A DNA stretch of 64,000 nucleotides from assembly GCF_000022145.1 (NCBI RefSeq), contig NC_011891.1, positions 4,818,501 to 4,882,500 of the forward strand, read 5' to 3'. Shown in pieces: positions 30,634 to 40,299 of the stretch (position 1 is its first letter; each line of letters opens with the position of its first letter). Source of the stretch: Anaeromyxobacter dehalogenans 2CP-1 (GTDB taxonomy: Bacteria > Myxococcota > Myxococcia > Myxococcales > Anaeromyxobacteraceae). The notes beneath the pieces were generated by a model. The model saw nothing but the letters and a program-made list of their open reading frames with translations. It had not been told where the DNA came from and did not search any database. Position numbers and translations under genes: made by a program.

Positions 30634-32091
30634 CTACTGGCCGACCAGCCGGAGCGGCGGCGGCGCGGTGCGCTTCGGGAACTGGATCAGGTACTCGCCG
30701 GTGAAGCAGGCGTCGCAGAACCCGGACCGCTCCGCGCCCATCGACGCGTACATGCCGTCGAGCGAGAGGTAGCCGAGCGTGTCGGCGGTGACGTAGGTCG
30801 CGATCTCCTCGACGGAGTGCGTGCTCGCGACCAGCTCCTGCCGCGACGGCGTGTCGATGCCGTAGTAGCAGGGCCAGGCGGTGGGGGGCGAGCTGATGCG
30901 CAGGTGCACCTCGCGCGCGCCCGCGGACCGCAGCATCTTGACGATCTTCCGGCTGGTGGTGCCGCGCACCACCGAGTCGTCCACCACCACCACGCGCTTG
31001 CCGCTCAGCACGTCCTTCAGGGCGTTCAGCTTCAGCTTCACGCCGAAGTGGCGGATGGACTGCTGCGGCTCGATGAACGTCCGGCCCACGTAGTGCGACC
31101 GGACCAGGCCCATCGCGAACGGGATGCCGCTCTCCTCGGCGTAGCCGATGGCGGCGGGCACCCCGGAGTCCGGGACCGGGATGACGAGGTCGGCGTTGAC
31201 GGCGTGCTCGCGCGCGAGCTGGCGGCCGAAGCCGTGGCGGACCGCGTACACCGACCTGCCGAACAGCACCGTGTCCGGCCGCGCGAAGTAGATGTGCTCG
31301 AAGACGCAGCGCCCGAGCCGCGCCTGCGGGCGCTGGTCCGGGAAGAGCCGCTCGCTGCGCAGCCCGCTCCCGTCCACGATCACGAGCTCGCCCGGCTCGA
31401 CCTCGCGCACGTACTCGGCCTCGATGAGGTCGAGCGCGGTGGTCTCGCTCGCGAGCACCCAGCTCCCCTTCAGCCGCCCGAGCACGAGCGGGCGGAAGCC
31501 CATCGGGTCCCGCGCGCCTACCATCACCTTGGGGGTGAGGAACAGGATCGAGTACGCGCCCGAGACCCGCCCCAGCGCCTGCCGGACCGCGCCGACGAGC
31601 TGCTCGGCCGAGCCGGGCGCGCCGGAGGCCCGGGCGCGCGCGATGAGGTGGACGATCACCTCGGAGTCGGTGGACGCGGTGAAGATCGAGCCCTGCGCCT
31701 CCAGCTCGGCGCGCAGCGCCTCGGCGTTCACCAGGTTGCCGTTGTGCGCGAGCGCCACCGGGCCGCCGGCGTACTGGACCGCGAGCGGCTGGGCGTTCTT
31801 GAGGTGGGAGGCGCCGGTGGTCGAGTAGCGGACGTGGCCGATGGCGGCCCCGCCTTTGAGGGTGGAGAGGACGTCCGCGTCGAAGATGTCCGCGACCAGG
31901 CCCATGTCGCGGTGCGTGTGGAGGGTCTCGCCGTCGCTCGAGACGATCCCGGCGGATTCCTGCCCGCGGTGCTGCAGCGCGTGCAGGCCGAGGTAGGTGA
32001 AGTTGGCGGCCTCTTCGGACTGGCCGACCGCCCAGATCCCGAAGACGCCGCACTCGTCCTTCATCTTGTCGTAGACGGCGTCGTACCCCAT
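30634..32091 (-). CDS. purF: Amidophosphoribosyltransferase
   Basis: PurF makes phosphoribosylamine from PRPP and glutamine, the first step of purine synthesis. The 485-residue protein has a 13-residue propeptide before the nucleophile (DECGVFGIW; Cys 14), as in the Bacillus type. Class II glutaminase motifs ([16 protein letters not shown]) come next, then the PRPP loop [17 protein letters not shown] (near 365). Four cysteines at GRCVFEH, WPCYYG and GFCDAC match the 4Fe-4S ligands of the Bacillus enzyme, so an oxygen-sensitive cluster is inferred. The ATG at 32091 is ten bases from TATACT (32102-32107) with no Shine-Dalgarno. It is divergent from the ceramidase-like gene. Confidence 0.96.
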   Translation of the reverse strand: MGYDAVYDKMKDECGVFGIWAVGQSEEAANFTYLGLHALQHRGQESAGIVSSDGETLHTHRDMGLVADIFDADVLSTLKGGAAIGHVRYSTTGASHLKNAQPLAVQYAGGPVALAHNGNLVNAEALRAELEAQGSIFTASTDSEVIVHLIARARASGAPGSAEQLVGAVRQALGRVSGAYSILFLTPKVMVGARDPMGFRPLVLGRLKGSWVLASETTALDLIEAEYVREVEPGELVIVDGSGLRSERLFPDQRPQARLGRCVFEHIYFARPDTVLFGRSVYAVRHGFGRQLAREHAVNADLVIPVPDSGVPAAIGYAEESGIPFAMGLVRSHYVGRTFIEPQQSIRHFGVKLKLNALKDVLSGKRVVVVDDSVVRGTTSRKIVKMLRSAGAREVHLRISSPPTAWPCYYGIDTPSRQELVASTHSVEEIATYVTADTLGYLSLDGMYASMGAERSGFCDACFTGEYLIQFPKRTAPPPLRLVGQ

Positions 32092-32101
32092 GAGGCGCGG
32101 G

Positions 32102-32109
32102 AGTATAAC
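32102..32109. promoter_or_regulatory. Overlapping -10 elements for purF and the ceramidase-like gene
   Basis: The only A+T-rich spot between the two start codons (33 bases apart) is AGTATAAC. Minus strand it reads TATACT (32102-32107), ten bases from the purF ATG; plus strand it reads TATAAC (32104-32109), fifteen bases from the other ATG. No good -35 is seen for either. Confidence 0.5.
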
Positions 32110-32124
32110 GATCCGCGCTTGAAA

Positions 32125-33483
32125 ATGCCTCCCGCCAGACGACTCCTCCTCGCGGCCGCGTTCCTGCTTGGAATTCCCGCCGCGATCCTCGCGATCGCCT
32201 CCCTGCCGTGGCACGGCGATCGGCCCGCCGAGGCGGCCCGGGTCACGGCCGCGCGGCGCTGCCAGGGGCCGCTGTCGGCCGGCGCCGCCGCGACGACGTT
32301 CGACCTGCCGCCGGGCGTTCCCATCGGCGGCTTCGCCCGGCTGCGCTACCGCAGCGAGGGGGTCCGCGACCCGGTGGGCGCACGCGCGCTCGTCCTGTCG
32401 GTCGGCGATTGCCGGTACGCGCTCGCCTCGGCGGAGATCCTGCTCGTGCCCGAGTCGCTGGAGGTGGCGGTGCGCGCCCGGCTGGGCGACGTCCCGCTCG
32501 ACGGGCTGCTCGTCGGCGCCACGCACACGCACTCCGGCCCCGGCGGCTACTGGGATCACGTGTTCGGCGAGCACATCGCCACCGGCCCGTTCGATCCGGC
32601 GCTCCGCGATCGCATCGCCGGCGGCATCGCGCAGGCGATCCGCGCGGCGGCGGCGGCGTCGGGCCCGGCGCGGCTCTCGGTGGGCGAGGGGCGCGCCGAG
32701 ACGCTCGCCTACAACCGGACCGAGGGGCCGGTCGAGGCCCGGCTCACCGTGGTGCGGATCGACCGGCCGGACGGCGCGCCCGTCTCCGAGCTGGCGATCT
32801 TCGCCGCGCACCCCACCACGCTCGGACGCGCGAACCTCCTCATCTCGGGCGACTGGCCGGGCCGCTACCTCGCCGCCACCGGCCACGGGGTGCGCCTCTT
32901 CTTCCAGGGCGCGCTCGGCGATCAGGCGGCGACGCCGGTGAACGGCCCGGAGGGCACGCCCACCGATCGCTACGGCGACGCGTTCGCGCGCGCGGTGGAC
33001 GGGCTCGCCTACTCCGCGCCGGATCCCGCCCCCGCGGTCGCCTTCGCCACCGCGGACGTCCCGCTGCCGGCGCCGGATCCCGGGGCCGTGCCGCCGCTGC
33101 TGCGCCGCGCCGCGAGCAACGCGTCCTGGGAAACCATGCCGGCGCGCGCCGAGGTGGAGGCGCTGCGGCTCGGGGGGCTCGTGCTGGTGGCCGTGCCCGG
33201 CGAGCCGGTATCGGAGATCGGCGAGGGCTGGCGCCGCGCCGCCGGGCCGGGCGCGCAGATCGTCTCGCTCGTGAACGGCTACGTCGGGTACGTGGAGACG
33301 CCGCGGATGATCGCCGCGGACCGCGGGGAGACCCCGCGGACCTACTACGGCCCGTCGCTCGCGGCCCGGCTCGAGCCGGCGGTGGCGGCCGCGGCGGCGG
33401 CGGTGCGGGCGGAGCCGCCGGCGCACCCGCCCGATGGGGCGGCGGGCCGCGGGCGCACGCCGGCCGCGGCGGGCCGGCGCTGA
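32125..33483 (+). CDS. Neutral/alkaline ceramidase-like hydrolase, secreted or membrane-anchored
   Basis: The 452-residue protein has an N-terminal signal or anchor helix (about 5-28) and a neutral-ceramidase-type domain. The zinc/active-site motif [12 protein letters not shown] (near 131-142) is well kept, and [10 protein letters not shown] and [15 protein letters not shown] (near 232-252) carry further conserved His and Ser residues. Known ceramidases are longer (650 or more) and have an extra C-terminal beta domain that is absent here. It may cleave ceramide-like or other amide lipids in the envelope; the substrate is inferred. No Shine-Dalgarno is seen. Confidence 0.8.
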   Translation: MPPARRLLLAAAFLLGIPAAILAIASLPWHGDRPAEAARVTAARRCQGPLSAGAAATTFDLPPGVPIGGFARLRYRSEGVRDPVGARALVLSVGDCRYALASAEILLVPESLEVAVRARLGDVPLDGLLVGATHTHSGPGGYWDHVFGEHIATGPFDPALRDRIAGGIAQAIRAAAAASGPARLSVGEGRAETLAYNRTEGPVEARLTVVRIDRPDGAPVSELAIFAAHPTTLGRANLLISGDWPGRYLAATGHGVRLFFQGALGDQAATPVNGPEGTPTDRYGDAFARAVDGLAYSAPDPAPAVAFATADVPLPAPDPGAVPPLLRRAASNASWETMPARAEVEALRLGGLVLVAVPGEPVSEIGEGWRRAAGPGAQIVSLVNGYVGYVETPRMIAADRGETPRTYYGPSLAARLEPAVAAAAAAVRAEPPAHPPDGAAGRGRTPAAAGRR

Positions 33484-33487
33484 GGAC

Positions 33488-33940
33488 CTACTCCCGCGGC
33501 TTCAGCGGCGCGAGCTCCTCCCACGTCGGGCCCTGCGGCACCTTCCGCATCGCCTCGGTGAGCGCGTCCGGCGGCACCACCAGCCGGCGGGACTCCATGC
33601 CCATCCAGGCGCCGCTCAGCACGATGCGCGCCGCGGTCTTCCCTCCGGGCCGCCAGAACTCGTGGGCGAGCTTCCAGCGCGCGCCGTCGGAGGAGAGGCC
33701 GAGGCCGGTGAGGTCCACCTCGACCGAGTCGCCCAGGCGCAGCTCGCGCGCGTAGTCGATCTCCTCGCGCAGCAGCACCGGGCCGATCCCGAGCTCCTCG
33801 AAGCGCGAGAACGGCCAGCCCTGGTCGGCGAGCCAGCTCATGCGCGTGTCGATGGCGTACTCGCTGTAGGCGGTGTTGCGCATGTGACCGTTCGCGTCGC
33901 AGTCGGCCCAGCGAACGATGAAGATCTTCGTGTAGCGCAT
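33488..33940 (-). CDS. Hotdog-fold acyl-CoA thioesterase (4-hydroxybenzoyl-CoA type)
   Basis: The 150-residue protein is a single hotdog domain of the 4HBT type, with the N-terminal active-site motif [20 protein letters not shown] (about 9-28), in which Asp and His positions are conserved, and a later [19 protein letters not shown] strand. It probably hydrolyses acyl-CoA or acyl-ACP; the chain specificity is unknown. The ATG at 33940 has GAGAG upstream. Its stop is only four bases from the convergent ceramidase-like gene. Confidence 0.88.
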   Translation of the reverse strand: MRYTKIFIVRWADCDANGHMRNTAYSEYAIDTRMSWLADQGWPFSRFEELGIGPVLLREEIDYARELRLGDSVEVDLTGLGLSSDGARWKLAHEFWRPGGKTAARIVLSGAWMGMESRRLVVPPDALTEAMRKVPQGPTWEELAPLKPRE

Positions 33941-34034
33941 CCGGTCTCTCGGCTCGGGTTGGGTAGCCGATTGTTTACCCCCGCGCCGGGCTCGACGCGG
34001 GGACCCGCTTGGGATGGATCGCAGGATCGCCGCC

Positions 34035-35909
34035 TCAGAAGCGCACCGACAGCCCGCCGCTCGCGTCGGCGTGCCGGTCCCGGTCCCCGTCCCCGTCCCA
34101 TGACAGCCAGCCCAGCACGCCGGCGGTGGCCGCGAACGCCGCCGCGACGCCGGCGGACACGAACGCGTTCCGCCGCGCCGAATCGCCGCCGCTGCGCAGG
34201 TCGCGGTAGCGGCCGGGATCCGAGCCGGGCAGGAGCTGGCCGTCGGCACCGAGCATGTCCCGCGCGTCGGCGTAGCGCCCGGAGGCGGCGAGGCCCTGCT
34301 GCACCGCGACCGCCGCCAGCCCCAGCGCGAGCGCGCCCGAGCCGATGGCCGCCGGACGCATCCAGCGAGGCGCGACCCCGGGCCGCGAGCCTGCTCCCAG
34401 CGCGCGGCCCGCAGGATCCAGCGCCGGCAGCGCCGCGCGCGGGGCGGGGGCGAGGATCGACCGCACCGGCGCGGGCGCGTTGGCCGCCGCCAGCATCTGC
34501 GTCGGCGCGGGCGTCTGCGCGACCGGCGGAGCGGACGTCGGCGCGGGCGTCTGCGCGACCGGCGGAGCGGAGGTCGGCGCGGGCGTGGCCGAGGCATGGG
34601 CCGTAGCGGCGGTGGCGGCGGCAGCGGCGGTGGGTGGCAGGACGGCGGGCGAGATCGGCGCGGGCGCCGCGCCGGTGGCCCGCGCCGCCGGCGGACGGAC
34701 CGCCGGGAGCGTGGCGGCGGACGCCGGTGCCGCTGCCCCCGTGGCCACTGCTGGCGTGGGGGCGGACGCCAGCGCGGCGACCACGGCCGGGGGCGACGCC
34801 GCGGGGACGGGCCGGAGCTCGGCGACCGGCGGCAGGGGCGGCCGGATCTCGCGCGGCCCCTGCTGCGTCAGGTTCTGCACGTCGCGCGAGGACTGGCCCG
34901 TGAGCAGGAACGACGCGAGCGCGCCGACCTGCACCGAGGGAAGGCCGCCCGCCACCAGCCGGACGCTGCCCTCGCGCAGCAGCGCGCCCCGGCGCACGTC
35001 GAAGATGGAGCCGACCAGGAACTGCGCCTGGCCCTCCTGCGCGCGGCTCACCGTCAGCAGGCGATCGACGCCGAGCCAGGCGCCGGCGCGCACGATGCCG
35101 TACCCGCGCGCCTCCGGCGCGAGCGCCAGCCCCGGGCCGGCGTTCACCCGCAGCGCCTCCGCCAGCGCGAAGTCGAGCACCACGCTCCGGTCCTCCGACT
35201 CGAGGTCCACGGTGAAGCTCGGCACCCGCAGCGCGCCCGCGCCGCCGCCGACGCGGTAGCTCCCGGCCGGCAGCGTCAGCGTGAGCGGCGTGGTGCCCAT
35301 GGCGCGGCCGTTCACGTACACGGTGCCGGACCGCCCCTCCGAGGCGACGTGCAGGCGCCGTCGCGGCAGCGCGCGCACCCGCGCCTTCACCTCCTCGAAG
35401 CGACGGCGGAAGCCGGGCGAGTACTGGTCCGGATCCGGCTGCAGCGCCGGGTCGGTGCGGGCGAGCGCGAGGAAGGCGCGCTCCATCTCGCGCTCCTGCC
35501 CGAGGCTCAGCGACGCGTGGGCGAGGCGGAGCATGGCGCGCTTCCACTGGAAGAAGGCCTCCTCGCCCTCGGGCACCGCCTCCAGGTCGTCCACGATGGC
35601 GCGCAGCGTGCGGACCGAGCTGTCGAACTCGCCGTTCTGGTAGACCGCCAGCGCGCCGCCGTAGGCGCGGTCCAGCTCGGAGAGCGTGGCGTCCGAGCCC
35701 TGGCCGAGCAGGCGCCGCCGCATGGTGGCCACCTCCTCCACCCCGCCGACCCGGTCGCGGCACGCCGCGCGGAGCTGGTGCGCGAGCTCGGTGAGCTCGG
35801 CGTCCGGTCCGGCCGGCGCGTCCGCCACCGCCATCACCCCGAGCCGCTCGACCGCGCCCGCGCCGGAGGCGGCCAGCGCGCAGGCGGCGGCGAGGAGCGC
35901 GCGCCTCAC
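34035..35909 (-). CDS. PEGA-domain envelope protein with C-terminal two-helix module
   Basis: The 624-residue protein has a signal peptide (about 1-19, ending ASGAGA). A helical, TPR-like region follows (about 20-175), then a PEGA domain (about 178-240, VYVNGRAMGTTPLTLTLPAG), a beta-rich middle, and a long Ala/Pro linker with a duplicated PTSAPPVAQTPA unit. The C-terminus has two membrane helices (about 545-565 and 597-615). PEGA domains are surface carbohydrate-contact modules. GTG at 35909 overlaps the stop of the upstream lipoprotein gene (GTGA). The two-helix end resembles that of the 37467-38120 protein. Confidence 0.8.
   Translation of the reverse strand: MRRALLAAACALAASGAGAVERLGVMAVADAPAGPDAELTELAHQLRAACRDRVGGVEEVATMRRRLLGQGSDATLSELDRAYGGALAVYQNGEFDSSVRTLRAIVDDLEAVPEGEEAFFQWKRAMLRLAHASLSLGQEREMERAFLALARTDPALQPDPDQYSPGFRRRFEEVKARVRALPRRRLHVASEGRSGTVYVNGRAMGTTPLTLTLPAGSYRVGGGAGALRVPSFTVDLESEDRSVVLDFALAEALRVNAGPGLALAPEARGYGIVRAGAWLGVDRLLTVSRAQEGQAQFLVGSIFDVRRGALLREGSVRLVAGGLPSVQVGALASFLLTGQSSRDVQNLTQQGPREIRPPLPPVAELRPVPAASPPAVVAALASAPTPAVATGAAAPASAATLPAVRPPAARATGAAPAPISPAVLPPTAAAAATAATAHASATPAPTSAPPVAQTPAPTSAPPVAQTPAPTQMLAAANAPAPVRSILAPAPRAALPALDPAGRALGAGSRPGVAPRWMRPAAIGSGALALGLAAVAVQQGLAASGRYADARDMLGADGQLLPGSDPGRYRDLRSGGDSARRNAFVSAGVAAAFAATAGVLGWLSWDGDGDRDRHADASGGLSVRF
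34501..34586. repeat. 36-bp in-frame tandem repeat in the PEGA gene
   Basis: A 36-base unit starting GTCGGCGCGGGCGTCTGCGC is present twice plus 14 bases (34501-34536, 34537-34572, 34573-34586), with one mismatch. It encodes the 12-residue unit PTSAPPVAQTPA in the linker. Copy number may vary between strains. Confidence 0.85.
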
Positions 35910-37456
35910 GGCAGCGCCCCCGCGTTGCCGGTGTTGCGCGGGTCGTGGAACGCCTTCGGCCACGGCGCGGCGCGATCGAGCTGGCCGTCCACGATCACCG
36001 CGTAGAGCTTGCCGTCGGCCCCGGCCACGTAGGCGGTGGAGGTGGCCGCGCCGGGGGCGCCGTGGATGTTGGCGGGCTGGAGGGCCTGGCCGGTGGCGGA
36101 CAGCTTCACGCTCCAGGCGATCTTCCCGTCGTCCGCGTTCACGGCGTAGAGCCGGCCGGTCGAGGTCGGGACGAGGAGCGCGGGCCGGGTGCCCGCGAGC
36201 GCGAGCGGGACGGCCGGCACGCCGTTCAGCGGCTCGCTCTCTGCCCACGGCGGGGCCGACGCGGTGGAGAAGCGCTGGAGCATGCCCGCGCCGCTGCCGA
36301 CCACGACGCTGCCGTCGGCGAGGACGATGGGGCCGGAGCTGCCGACGGGGACGGTCGCAATCGTGGTGGTGGTTGCGTCTGCGGCAGTCCGGTTGAGGGC
36401 GCCGTTTTGCGCGACCGTCCACAGAGCGTCGGTCTCATCCACCGCAAGTGGTTGAACAACCGCATCACCCACGCGCGGCGGGAGAGGGCTGTCGATTCCG
36501 GTCCACTCTGAGCGAAGCACGCCGCTCGCTGGCAGTCCGAACTTGAGCAGGGTCCCGGACGATGCGGCGATCACGGATCCAGCCGCGGTGACCACAACGG
36601 GAGCGGCGACAGGGCCGAGAGCACTCGTCTGGTTACAGAACCCGGACGTGTCTGCGACGATAACGACGCCCGCTTGCGACCCTGCGACTGCCCGCGCCCC
36701 AACGAGCGTGGGTGGACCCGCGATCGGTTCACCTGGCGAGCAATCCGCAGGGCTAACTCCAACGTCGAGCACGTAGAGGCTACCGCCCTGCGTTCCGATC
36801 CATGTAGCGCTCCCTTCAACAGAAGGGACTCCAGCCGACCCTCCCGCGAGTTGCACAGGCTCGCCCACCGGCAGGCCTGCGCCGTCGAATCGGTAGACCA
36901 TTCCGTTGCTGGCACCCAGGACGACGGTTCCGCTGCCGTCGACTGCGGGAGAGCTGAGTGCCACCGTCGCTCCGCTATCCGCAGCTTGGGCCCACCGAAG
37001 CCTCGTCACGGTTTGCGCCGCGGCGTCCACGGGAACGCTCGCGTTCCTCGCCCCGTCGCGCGCCGTCACCGTCGCGACCACGGCGCGCTCGAACGCCGGG
37101 AACGGGAACTCCTCGAGCGGCACCTGCGCCACCCAGCGCGCGCCGGCGCGGGTCATCGGGACCGCGCGCGACGGATCGAGATCGAGCGCGACGGTCACCT
37201 CGCCCACCTCGTGATCGTCGGCGACGGTGGCCTCCACCCGCAGCGTCCCGTCGCGCAGGCAGGGTGGCCCGCAGGTCACCGCCACGCCGGAGACCGCCGG
37301 CGGCTGCGCGTCCGGCCAGCACACCGCGCCGTCCGGCGTGGCCGCGCAGGTCTCGCCCGCCGGGCAGTCGGCGCTCCGCGCGCAGCCCGATCGATCCTCC
37401 TTCACGCCACTGCACCCCGCGGCGAGCAGCGCCGCCAGCGCCAGCATCCGGTTCAT
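35906..37456 (-). CDS. Lipoprotein with PQQ-type beta-propeller
   Basis: The 516-residue protein has a lipobox signal (ALLAAGCSG, Cys near 15), a cysteine-rich stretch CARSADCPAGETCAATPDG (about 25-43) and an Ig-like domain (about 50-145, VEATVADDHEVGEVTVALD). A PQQ-type beta-propeller follows (about 150-516) with repeats such as AVDGSGTVVLGASNGMVYRF and YVAGADGKLYAVIVDG. It should be an outer-membrane or secreted scaffold protein. ATG at 37456 is preceded by GGAGGGTGG. The stretch about 36360-37020 has clearly lower third-position G+C than both ends, so the propeller looks like a mosaic. It overlaps the PEGA gene by four bases. Confidence 0.8.
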   Translation of the reverse strand: MNRMLALAALLAAGCSGVKEDRSGCARSADCPAGETCAATPDGAVCWPDAQPPAVSGVAVTCGPPCLRDGTLRVEATVADDHEVGEVTVALDLDPSRAVPMTRAGARWVAQVPLEEFPFPAFERAVVATVTARDGARNASVPVDAAAQTVTRLRWAQAADSGATVALSSPAVDGSGTVVLGASNGMVYRFDGAGLPVGEPVQLAGGSAGVPSVEGSATWIGTQGGSLYVLDVGVSPADCSPGEPIAGPPTLVGARAVAGSQAGVVIVADTSGFCNQTSALGPVAAPVVVTAAGSVIAASSGTLLKFGLPASGVLRSEWTGIDSPLPPRVGDAVVQPLAVDETDALWTVAQNGALNRTAADATTTTIATVPVGSSGPIVLADGSVVVGSGAGMLQRFSTASAPPWAESEPLNGVPAVPLALAGTRPALLVPTSTGRLYAVNADDGKIAWSVKLSATGQALQPANIHGAPGAATSTAYVAGADGKLYAVIVDGQLDRAAPWPKAFHDPRNTGNAGALP

Positions 37457-37466
37457 GTCCACCCTC

Positions 37467-38120
37467 CTAGAAGACGAATCGCCAGGTGAGCCCCGCCGCG
37501 AGCGCCGCGCCGCCCGCGCCCAGTGCGGCCGCGCTCCAGCGCCGCCGGCTGCGCCAGTCGGCGCGCGCGCGCGTGTACGCCGCCGGATCCCCGGCCGCAT
37601 CGGCCCGGTCCGCCGCGCTCGAGGCCGACACGGCGAGCGCCACGCCCGCGATCAGCGAGGCCGCCCCCGCGCCGGCGAGGCTCCAGGCCGCGATCCGGCC
37701 CGCGCCCGGCCCCGGCTCGGGCGGCAGCGCCTGGAGCAGCCCGTCCAGCGCGGTGCGCAGCGGCCTCACCGCATCCTTCCCCGGCGGCACGTCCACCCGG
37801 CGCTGGGCGCGAGCCTCCTCGGTGGTGGCGTCGGTCAGCACCAGCACGAACCGGCTCCCGTCGGAGCGGCCCTCGGCGCGCGCCACCACCGCGTGCGCCA
37901 GCCCGGCCCGCCGCGCCGCGCGCGCGCCCTCCGGCGCGCCGTCGCACGCGACGCCGTAGTCGAGCCAGCGCCCCGCCCGCGCGCGGGCCGCCTCGCCGAC
38001 GGCGTCGGCGCGCGCCAGCGCCGGATCCCCGTCCACCACCGGCCGGCACAGCAGCAGGCGCTCACCGCCCGAGGCGACCGCTGCCGCGATCACCATGCCC
38101 ACCACGCCCGAGAGCGCCAT
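37467..38120 (-). CDS. Secreted/membrane protein with C-terminal two-helix module
   Basis: The 217-residue protein is not recognised. It has an N-terminal signal helix (about 1-18), a soluble middle part (about 20-135: RLLLCRPVVDGD, RFVLVLTDATTEEARAQRR) and two C-terminal membrane helices (about 143-165 and 192-212) separated by ADRADAAGDPAAYTRARADW. The same helix-linker-helix pattern ends the PEGA protein two genes on. The ATG at 38120 is chosen because GGAGG lies five bases upstream; an in-frame ATG at 38141 lacks one. It is first of three co-directed genes. Confidence 0.65.
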   Translation of the reverse strand: MALSGVVGMVIAAAVASGGERLLLCRPVVDGDPALARADAVGEAARARAGRWLDYGVACDGAPEGARAARRAGLAHAVVARAEGRSDGSRFVLVLTDATTEEARAQRRVDVPPGKDAVRPLRTALDGLLQALPPEPGPGAGRIAAWSLAGAGAASLIAGVALAVSASSAADRADAAGDPAAYTRARADWRSRRRWSAAALGAGGAALAAGLTWRFVF

Positions 38121-38433
38121 CGACACCTCCGCACGAGCCATCACGTTGAGTGCGCCACGCACTATCAGCACAGGCGCGTCGATGGTTGCAAGCGGCGTGC
38201 AGCGTCCCCGACGCGTGTGGATCCGCGTGACCCACCCCGCTCCGGGCGCGCCGGATGGTCCGCGCCGCGGACCGCCCACCCGAGACGCGGACTCGACCCA
38301 CGGTCCGGGGTCCGGGATCACTCGCGAAAGGCGGATCTGCTCCCTGGTACGACACTCGCAGTGCGCCCTCGCCGCTTGAAACCGGATCGCGTGTTCGTAC
38401 GATCCGTGAACTCGCCATCCAGGAGGACGGTCG
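38121..38433. other. Intergenic region with divergent starts, promoter for the PKD lipoprotein
   Basis: No gene is seen in these 313 bases. The plus-strand promoter of the next gene is TTGAAA (38376-38381), 16 bases, TACGAT (38398-38403), followed by AGGAGG eight bases before its ATG. The left half is somewhat less G+C-rich than the surroundings, as expected for regulatory DNA of the envelope cluster on the minus strand. Confidence 0.6.
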
Positions 38434-40299
38434 ATGCGCAGCGCAGGGATCGTGGAGCGGCTCGGGATCATCATCTTCGTCATCGCAGCGGGTGCGGGCT
38501 GCTCGGGCGGCGGGGCCACGCCGCGCGCGTGCCAGGCGGACGACGGCTGCGGCGCCGCGGCGCGCTGCGTGGCGGGCGCCTGCGTCGGGAACGCGCCGCC
38601 GGTCGCGGCCATCGCCTCGGCGGGCGCGCCGGAGGCGTTCGCGCTCGTCGAGCTGGACGGCGGCGGGAGCGCCGATCCGGACGCGCCGCGCGACGGGATC
38701 GTGTCGCACGCCTGGACGATCTCGGCGGTGGACGCGCCCTGCGCGCCGCCCGCCGTGGCCGGCACCGGACCGCTGGCCCGGGTGCGCTTCGGCTGCGCCG
38801 GCCGGTACGCGGTCGAGCTGGTGGTGCGCGATCAGCTGGGGGCCGAGAGCGCGCCGGCGCGGCTCGAGCTCGACGTGGCGCCGTACGCGGGCACGCCGCC
38901 GGTCACCGCCGGCCCGGACGTGGCGCTCGGACACCTGTGCCAGGGCGAGCCGCTGCGCTGCGCGCCCGACGGGCCGGTCGCGTTGACCGCCACGCTGTCC
39001 GCTGCCGCCGCGCAGGGGCCCGTCCGCTGGCGGTGGACGGTGGAGCCGCCCGCCGGCCGCGCCCTCGGCGCCGACCGCCGCGTCACGTTCAGCCCCGGGT
39101 CCGACGCCGCGGCGCCGGGCGTGGCGATCGAGACCGACGGCGGCGCGATCTCCGGCGACTGGGTGTTCCGGGTGGAGGCCTCCGACGACGCGGGCGTGCT
39201 CGGCACCGGAGCTACGCGGGTGAGCGTCGGGAACCGTGCGCCGGCGATCGCCGCCACGCCGCCCCCCGAGGCACCGCACACCTACGAACCCGCCGGCCCG
39301 CGCCTCGTGGCCGCCGGACGGATCCCCATCTCGGTGACCGACCCGGACGGCGATCCGCTCGAGCCGCGCACCGTGACCTGGCACCACGCCGGCGACGGCG
39401 ACGCCGGCGCCTTCGAGGGCGACGACCTCGGCGACGCGCTCACCTTCCGGGTGGCCGTCCCCTACGCCTCGCCGGCCGACGCCGCCTACCTGACCGGCGG
39501 CGCCGGGCTGGAGCGGACCATCGTGGTGACGGTGGCCGACGCGAACGGCGAGCCGGCGCGGGCCGAGCTGCCGGTGACCGTGGGGAACCGCCCGCCCGCG
39601 GTGACGTCGGCCCCGTCGAGCGGGGTCGGGATCGACCATGCGTTCGACGCCGTCGCCCGGCGCTACCGCGCCACGCAGGAGGTGTGGCGGGTGGTCGATC
39701 CGGACGGCGACCCCATCTGGCCCACCGGCGGCACCGGGGACGCGGCCTGCGACCGGCTCACGCTCCTCTCCGACGGGTCCACGATCATCGAGTGCAGCGG
39801 CGCGTACCAGAACCCGTACGACCTCGCGGCCTTCGTCGGGACGCGCACCCTCTCGCCGTCCATCGCGGATCCCTGGACCCCGACCGCGCTGCCCCCGGCG
39901 CAGCTCTCCATCGGCACGCGCCCGCCCACCGCCACCTCCTCCACGGTCACGCAGCTCGTCACCTGCTCCCGCCCGCCCGACGACACGTTCTGCTGCCGCT
40001 GGTCCGGGTCCATCTGCGTGCAGTACCCGCTCGTCATCCCGGCGCGGACCTACACGGTGACGCCGCAGGTCTCGGACGCGGACGGCGATCCGCTGGAGGT
40101 GGTGTTCTCGACCGGCGTGACCCCGACGCACGTGGTGTGCGAGGGCGGCGTGTGCGAGCGCGCCACGGCCCTCGCCCCGGAGGTCGCCACCTGCACGGGG
40201 ACGCAGGAGACCGTCACGCAGGAGTTCTCGGTGACCGACGGCGTGGCGTGGCCCACCACCCCCACCGCGACCTTCACGTTCGTGCGGACCTGTCAGTGA
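38434..40299 (+). CDS. Large lipoprotein with PKD/Ig-like domains
   Basis: The 621-residue lipoprotein has a signal peptide ending in the lipobox AAGAGC (Cys near 23) and a short cysteine-rich segment CQADDGCGAAARCVAGAC, a style shared with the propeller lipoprotein nearby. Several PKD/cadherin-like beta domains follow (AIASAGAPEAFALVELDGGGS; VTDPDGDPLEPRTVTWHHAG; VVDPDGDPIWP; VSDADGDPLEVVF). The DPDGDP repeats suit calcium-binding loops. It is likely surface-exposed. AGGAGG is well placed before the ATG. Its end overlaps the convergent PilZ-receiver gene by seven bases. Confidence 0.82.
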   Translation: MRSAGIVERLGIIIFVIAAGAGCSGGGATPRACQADDGCGAAARCVAGACVGNAPPVAAIASAGAPEAFALVELDGGGSADPDAPRDGIVSHAWTISAVDAPCAPPAVAGTGPLARVRFGCAGRYAVELVVRDQLGAESAPARLELDVAPYAGTPPVTAGPDVALGHLCQGEPLRCAPDGPVALTATLSAAAAQGPVRWRWTVEPPAGRALGADRRVTFSPGSDAAAPGVAIETDGGAISGDWVFRVEASDDAGVLGTGATRVSVGNRAPAIAATPPPEAPHTYEPAGPRLVAAGRIPISVTDPDGDPLEPRTVTWHHAGDGDAGAFEGDDLGDALTFRVAVPYASPADAAYLTGGAGLERTIVVTVADANGEPARAELPVTVGNRPPAVTSAPSSGVGIDHAFDAVARRYRATQEVWRVVDPDGDPIWPTGGTGDAACDRLTLLSDGSTIIECSGAYQNPYDLAAFVGTRTLSPSIADPWTPTALPPAQLSIGTRPPTATSSTVTQLVTCSRPPDDTFCCRWSGSICVQYPLVIPARTYTVTPQVSDADGDPLEVVFSTGVTPTHVVCEGGVCERATALAPEVATCTGTQETVTQEFSVTDGVAWPTTPTATFTFVRTCQ

